Of a stretch of 64,000 nt of DNA, positions 59,302-64,000 are shown piece after piece. Position 1 is the first letter of the stretch. Each line of letters begins with the position of its first letter. The stretch is from Wurfbainia villosa (taxonomy: Eukaryota > Streptophyta > Magnoliopsida > Zingiberales > Zingiberaceae). The notes under the pieces were generated by a model that did not search any database, was not told the DNA's origin, and saw only the letters and a program-made list of their open reading frames with translations. The stretch covers positions 42,528,658-42,592,657 of the forward strand of contig CM045990.1 of the NCBI GenBank assembly GCA_025175895.1, given 5' to 3'. The position numbers and the translations under genes were made by a program.

Positions 59302-61274
59302 TGTAACACCCCCCTAGTCTTTCCACTCTCTACCAGAGGAGATGTCACTACTTTACTGTCTTATTCTTAAATTCATGCAATATACTAATACAATATGCTA
59401 ACAACTAACATGATCATAAGGACCTTGACATCACTTAAATAATAACCATTTCAAGATCTTCACATGACATGCAAGTATTAAGACTAACCCAATATGACTC
59501 TAGCATTCTTTGGTCTCTACCATAAGCAATCCAGTTGAACTTCAACAATATAAAAAAGAAAACAATTAAAAATTAAAAATCTGGGTTAGACATCTACACT
59601 TAGGATCTTTTATTTCCACTGTTTCGTCACCACACACACCAAGCACTTCATCCGCCATGCCACCTCACTGAAACTTTTCTTTACCTTTATCTGCAGTATA
59701 AGGAAATGCAAACTATAAGCAATAACGCTTAGTAAGTACTTTCTATGCTCACAAAAATATGCACTTTATGAAATCATGCAACTAGTTCTCTTGTCCTGGA
59801 TACATTGATACACATGCAAACATAACTGGAAATTATAACTCTGATTACTTGTCTCTTATATAAATCATGCTCTTAAGTATTTTAAAACTTGTCAACAGTG
59901 TATCTGAACTGGAATGATTAACTTTGAAAACTTTTACTTATACTTATACTGATACTTCAAAATAATAATCATCCTGGATATGGGCCCGACATAGTACCAA
60001 TGCGCGCATTCCTAATAGGTTGGGGTGGCCAACCACCGAACCTACTAGGGTAACTGAAACTAAGGGCCTCGGCCCGTGGGCAAAACTGATGCCCAGTACA
60101 TGCCCTGTCAAAAAGTAAAATACTTCCTTTATACTTATATTCTTATACATACTGAAGGAAATGCTCTTAATCCCCTAAATCACGAATGGGGAGTACCATA
60201 AAGATCATTATTCTCTTGACCACCAAAACTGAAATGGGGAGCATACTGAAGATCGTTGTGCTCTTAATCCCCAATTCAAACGGGGAGCATCTTTAAATTT
60301 TCTTTATAAAGGAAATATTTTTACATCTTACTCTATATCATGCATATAATTGTAAGCTACAACTCATCTACAACATGCATGATCATGAATCACATTCTTA
60401 TCATGGATCTAAACATGATGTTGAATTACCCATAACATAACGGTAAAATCACGTAACTGAAAACACCATGCATAACTGGAAATAACATGCACATAAAAAT
60501 ATATCAATAATATACGATAACTACTTATACTGCAGGTGAGCAATACTTACCTCCTATGCTTTTTCACCAATTTATACCGTTAGATTTCGTAAAGAGAAGA
60601 CCTCCTACGTGTTCCTTTGCTTTATCATGATCCTCTACCAAGTCCTTGAGGAGATTCCTCTTGAAAATCCCCTCTTGAATTATCTAAAGGAAAGACAACC
60701 TTCTTCCTTGTTCTGATGGCTGGAACACGAGAGATCGAGAGAGAGAAAGAGGGATGAGAGGACTCCTCCTTTCTTCGGTGGCTGGAAAAAAAACGAGAGG
60801 GAGAGAGAGAGGCAGCTTGGAAAAATGAGAGGGAGAGAGAGAGAGGCGGCTGGAAATCTTCGGTGGCTGGAAAAAATGAGAGGGAGAGAGAGAGGCGTGA
60901 GATTTAAAGAGAGATAAGAAAAATATATATATATAAAAATTAGAATTTTTCTTAACGTAATTACCCCTTTAAATAATTAGTCAAATTAATCAATCTCTCT
61001 TTTTTTTCGCCTATAGATATATTTTGTTATATCCTACTTATTGGTAATTTTATGACTTAGTGGTGGGAAGTCTATTCCCCCAAACTAACGGTTCATGGTT
61101 CGAGCCTCGGCTAACGAACCATTTATTCGAATTTTTTTCTTTAATTCCTATTCTTAATTATTTTTATTCTTTTTTATTATTATTATTCTATTCCTATTTT
61201 TATTATTTCAATTTTTATTATTTTTTCTATTTTCCTCTAATAAAAATATAGGAATTAAAATTTAGGGTGTTACA
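59302..61274 (-). repeat. 3' LTR of the gypsy element
   Basis: 1973 bp with 9-bp inverted ends TGTAACACC / GGTGTTACA. GA-rich tandem segments at about 60727-60900. Minus-sense purine stretch AAGGTATAAGGGAT (61275-61288) is the PPT. Confidence 0.9.
60727..60900. repeat. GA-rich tandem repeat in gypsy LTR
   Basis: Three imperfect copies of a ~55-60 bp unit containing GGTGGCTGGAAAAA and GAGAGGGAGAGAGAGAGGC. Confidence 0.85.
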
Positions 61275-61310
61275 ATCCCTTATACCTTATAAAAGTTTCG
61301 TCCTCGAAAC

Positions 61311-62204
61311 TTAGAACAGCTCGAGGTACTTTTGCTTCATGTCATCCTCACGTTCCCAGGTTGCTTCTTCAACCCTTTGACTTTGCCATAAGACTTTTAC
61401 TAATGGTATTTCTTTATTTCTTAGTTTCCTGACTGCTCGATCTATTATCTGAATAGGTTGACTTTCATAACTTAGATCTGTCTGAATCTGTACCGTCTGT
61501 GGCTCAACCACTTGGTTGGTGTCTAGGACGAGCTTCTTAAGCATTGAAACATGAAATACATTGTGGATAGTTGACATTTCCTGTGGTAGCTCTAGCTCAT
61601 AAGCTACCTTACCAACTCTCTTGGTGATCAGGTAGAGGCCTACATATCTGGGACTTAACTTGCCTTTCTTCTCAAATCTCATTACCCCTTTTATAGGAGC
61701 TACCTTAATGAACACTGAATCTCTGACTTGGAACTCTAGGGGTCTGCGTCGGACATCGGCGTAACTCTTCTGCCAACTTTGGGCAGTCTCTATCCTTTGG
61801 CGTATGTTCTTTATAGCTTTGGTGGCGTCATCTATAAAATCAGTCTTGAGTCCCATTTCTTTCTTCTTGCCACCCTCATACCAACAGATAGGTGATATGC
61901 ATCTCCTTCCATACAAGGCTTCATAAGGTGTCATTCCAATTGTGGTTTGATAACTATTATTATAGGCAAACTCTGCCAAACACAAATATTTGCACCATCT
62001 TCCTTTAAAATCTAAGGCACAAGCTCTGAGCATGTCCTCCAAAATCGGATTCACTCTTTCTGTTTGCCCATCTGTCTGAGGATGAAATGCAGTGCTGAAT
62101 CGTAGCTTAGTGTCGAGGGCTTTCTGAACACACTCCCAGAAGTGTGAAGTGAAGCAACTGTCTCTATCCGAGATAATGATCTTAGGTACTCCATGCAGTC
62201 TAAT
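61311..62204 (-). pseudogene. Ty3/gypsy integrase C-terminal half with chromo-like tail
   Basis: Frame from about 62204: RLHGVPKIIISDRDSCFTSH (second catalytic aspartate), HPQTDGQTERVN (catalytic glutamate), EFAYNNSYQTTIGMTPYEAL YGRRC, a C-terminal barrel-type region (VRDSVFIKVAPIKGVMRF), HNVFHVSMLKK, and a tail LVKVLWQSQRVEEATWERED. The tail resembles the chromodomain-like end of plant chromoviruses (Del/Tekay type), which can direct insertion to marked chromatin. The reading frame is open, but the N-terminal half is displaced by D3. An apparent 40-codon upstream extension (to 62324) is D3 LTR sequence. Confidence 0.9.
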
Positions 62205-63244
62205 TGTTGGATCGATTTGAGCGCTAGAGGGGGGGTGAATAGCGCTAAGAAAAAACTTTTCGTAATCGTTCGAATTGGCACGAGTAAACGCAGCGGAAAG
62301 ATAGCAATAAATAAATAAAAACACGAGGGGTTTTTACTTGGTTCGTAGCCTACGGCTACTACTCCAAGGCCCTAATGGTCCTTGACCACGCACGGAGGGC
62401 AAATATTAAACGAACTCCTTCTCGATAGAGATAGGAGTTAAGCGAATACAAAAACTCAATAAAGATTCAAGGTAGAGGGACACTCCCCCTCTCCTTGATA
62501 TGATTTAAAGCTTGAAAATAAAGACAACTTATACAAAATTAAAGATTATACCGACGACTTCAAGGATTGGAGGTTGAAGCTTTAGTCGTCGTCTCAGCCG
62601 TCACGTAGGGATGTCGAGAGTCGGAGCGTATCGAAGCACTTGGAAGCTTTTGAATTGATGAAAAACCCTAGGTTTGGCCCTCCTTTATAGCCTTTAAGCC
62701 CTCAACGAATGGGTCTTCAACCAATCACAAATGGGCACAAAACTCCTTGAAAAATGGTGATAAAGCTTGACTCCTCGAGGTGATTTTTGACCACCGGTTG
62801 AATCGGCGGTTGAGCCGGAATCGCCGGTTGAAGCTGGCGGTTGACTAAAAAGGAGTTTAGCTCAAAATACAAGTGAATTCGACGGCCACTTGCCGTCCGA
62901 TCTCAACATAGACCTTCCATAGGAAGTCTTGGGTTGATCGTCGCCTGAGGACGCGTCCGTACAAAGGACACGACCTCACTTACGCTTGCACACACGAGCT
63001 TACCTCGATACTTACTTGTCGCTTTTGCTTCCGGCCTTCCACTCGATTCCTTCGGCTCCCTCCGAAGTAACTCGAGTGTCGCCCGACCACCGCGGCTTCC
63101 TCCGGGTGTCGCTAGGCTTCAGCTCCAGCATTGAGACTTTTCTGCACACTTGATTTAGCTCGTGAGATAACAATATAAGCTTAACTTTGTATCGTTTGCT
63201 ATAATCAAAACATAGGTTCGACTTAGGTGCCCACTGCACCAACA
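62205..63244 (-). repeat. 3' LTR of D3
   Basis: 1040 bp, TGTTGGATCGATTTGAGCGC to ACTGCACCAACA. Minus-sense CTATAAAGGA at 62681-62690. No exact CAGTCGACTG; instead CGGTTGAxxCGGCGGTTGA-type repeats at 62795-62845 occupy the same place. Confidence 0.9.
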
Positions 63245-63258
63245 ATCTCCCCCTTTTT
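63245..63258 (-). promoter_or_regulatory. Polypurine tract of D3
   Basis: Minus sense AAAAAGGGGGAGAT. Confidence 0.88.
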
Positions 63259-64000
63259 GATTTATGGCAAACCCACATACAAAGTTAAGCAAGCATGAAG
63301 AATAATAATGTGCATGAGAGAGAAAAAAAATAAAGATTAAGTTGGAGTAGTAAAGATTTTCTTCAAGTACTCCCCCTTGAGGAAACCTCCCCCTTGACCG
63401 AGGGTGAGTCTTTGAAGAAAGACCTTAATCCTCCCCCTTGAGGGTTGCTTTAAGTAATTAACATTACTTAAAATTAGCTTTAGTAAAACGTTTTAAAATT
63501 AGCTTTAGTAAAACGTTTTAGTTAAGCCCTTTCTCCCCCTTAAGTAAAACACTAACGACATAAATAAGTTAAGAATTATCTTAACTTGGCCTTTTGTCAA
63601 AAGTTAAATAAGTTCTCAAAACCTAAAGTTAACTTTTGGTTTAAACATGAAGTAAGAGTTAAGTTATCAAAAAATTTGACCCCTTAACTTTGGCCTTTTT
63701 CTCCCCCTTTTGTCGTATATCGAAAAGAGTAAGGGGTGTGTGGAAATCAAAATAATTGCTAAATTTAAAGTCCAAGCATGTTCCACATTTTTTATTAAAA
63801 TAGTATATTGAAAATAAGCTCATCTATGAAATGTTAGACTCATATTTGGCTTGATTGATATGAAGGATCAACCAGTCCTGGTCAGAGTCGGTTAGTATGT
63901 ATGATTATACTCCATGGTTCATAGCGATGCACTAGCTCTACATCTGGAACCAGGAGTAAGGTCCTAACATCTCACGCCCATCTACGTGGCTAAGTACACA
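63259..64000 (-). other. D3 3' internal region, non-coding
   Basis: Purine-rich runs (minus AAGGGGGAGAAA) and a direct repeat TTAAAATTAGCTTTAGTAAA (about 63470-63515). Right edge matches 21120-21200 in reverse. No ORF in view. Confidence 0.75.

Larger units (their letters stand above)
59302..64000 (-). mobile_element. Ty3/gypsy element, partial, hosting D3
   Basis: Minus-strand gypsy with 3' LTR at 59302-61274 and integrase immediately upstream. The integrase is cut at 62204 by D3, and the rest of the element lies right of the window. Inserted into F's 5' LTR after GGAAC (59297-59301). Confidence 0.88.
62205..64000 (-). mobile_element. D3: SIRE-like element, partial
   Basis: Minus-strand element with 3' LTR 62205-63244, PPT 63245-63258 and internal DNA to the window edge. 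The internal end (63945-64000) matches the H element 3' region in reverse, not D or D1, so D3 may be of the pol-bearing H type. The flank CTAAT (62200-62204) is the presumed duplication. Confidence 0.85.

Overview
The window is a block of plant nuclear DNA made almost entirely of nested LTR retrotransposons. I see no host protein-coding gene, tRNA, rRNA or CRISPR array. The plant assignment rests on the Ty1/copia and Ty3/gypsy families, primer-binding sites complementary to initiator tRNA-Met, LTRs of 1-2.2 kb, heavy nesting and many solo LTRs. The species cannot be named from sequence alone; a large repeat-rich angiosperm genome, possibly a monocot, fits.

Letters are my own local family names. 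Left part (1-22711): copia element B (minus, truncated, carrying an inverted RT fragment) lies in a C-family LTR (4773-6281). That LTR abuts the RNase H end of a plus-strand SIRE-like copia, H (6282-6448, continuing at 20993-22711 with its 3' LTR). H is interrupted by D1 (6449-20992, minus, gag-only, TSD TAGTA), and the gag of D1 is interrupted by E1 (9853-19301, minus copia, TSD CACAC). Centre and right (22793-59301): copia F (minus) has its 3' LTR interrupted by D (23889-52698, plus, gag-only). D carries copia A in its gag (26891-36141, minus, TSD GATAG) and a solo LTR of its own family (36546-37693, TSD ATCTT). The 3' LTR of D is cut into four pieces by C2 (39127-41046, TSD AAGGG), solo LTR E2 (41257-43440, TSD GTAGA) and gag-only element G (43521-52261, TSD TTTCT). 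The 3' LTR of G is itself split by solo LTR B (48969-50845, TSD ATGGC). The 5' LTR of F is interrupted by a Ty3/gypsy element (59302 onward, minus), whose integrase is interrupted by D3, a SIRE-like element running off the right edge.

Eight perfect 5-bp target-site duplications fix the insertion order. The four pieces of D's 3' LTR add up to 1081 bp against 1080 bp for its 5' LTR, which independently supports the map. All pol reading frames visible end to end carry stops, frameshifts or deletions; the best preserved is the RT-RNase H frame of B (1345 to 1), open to the window edge. The most interesting features are two gag-only families (D/D1 and G) beside a relative that retains RNase H (H), a 416-bp inverted RT-RNase H duplication in B, a variable leader module in otherwise near-identical E-family LTRs, an LTR-borne minisatellite, and a 10-bp palindrome (CAGTCGACTG) found 12 times and only inside the D/H/G families.
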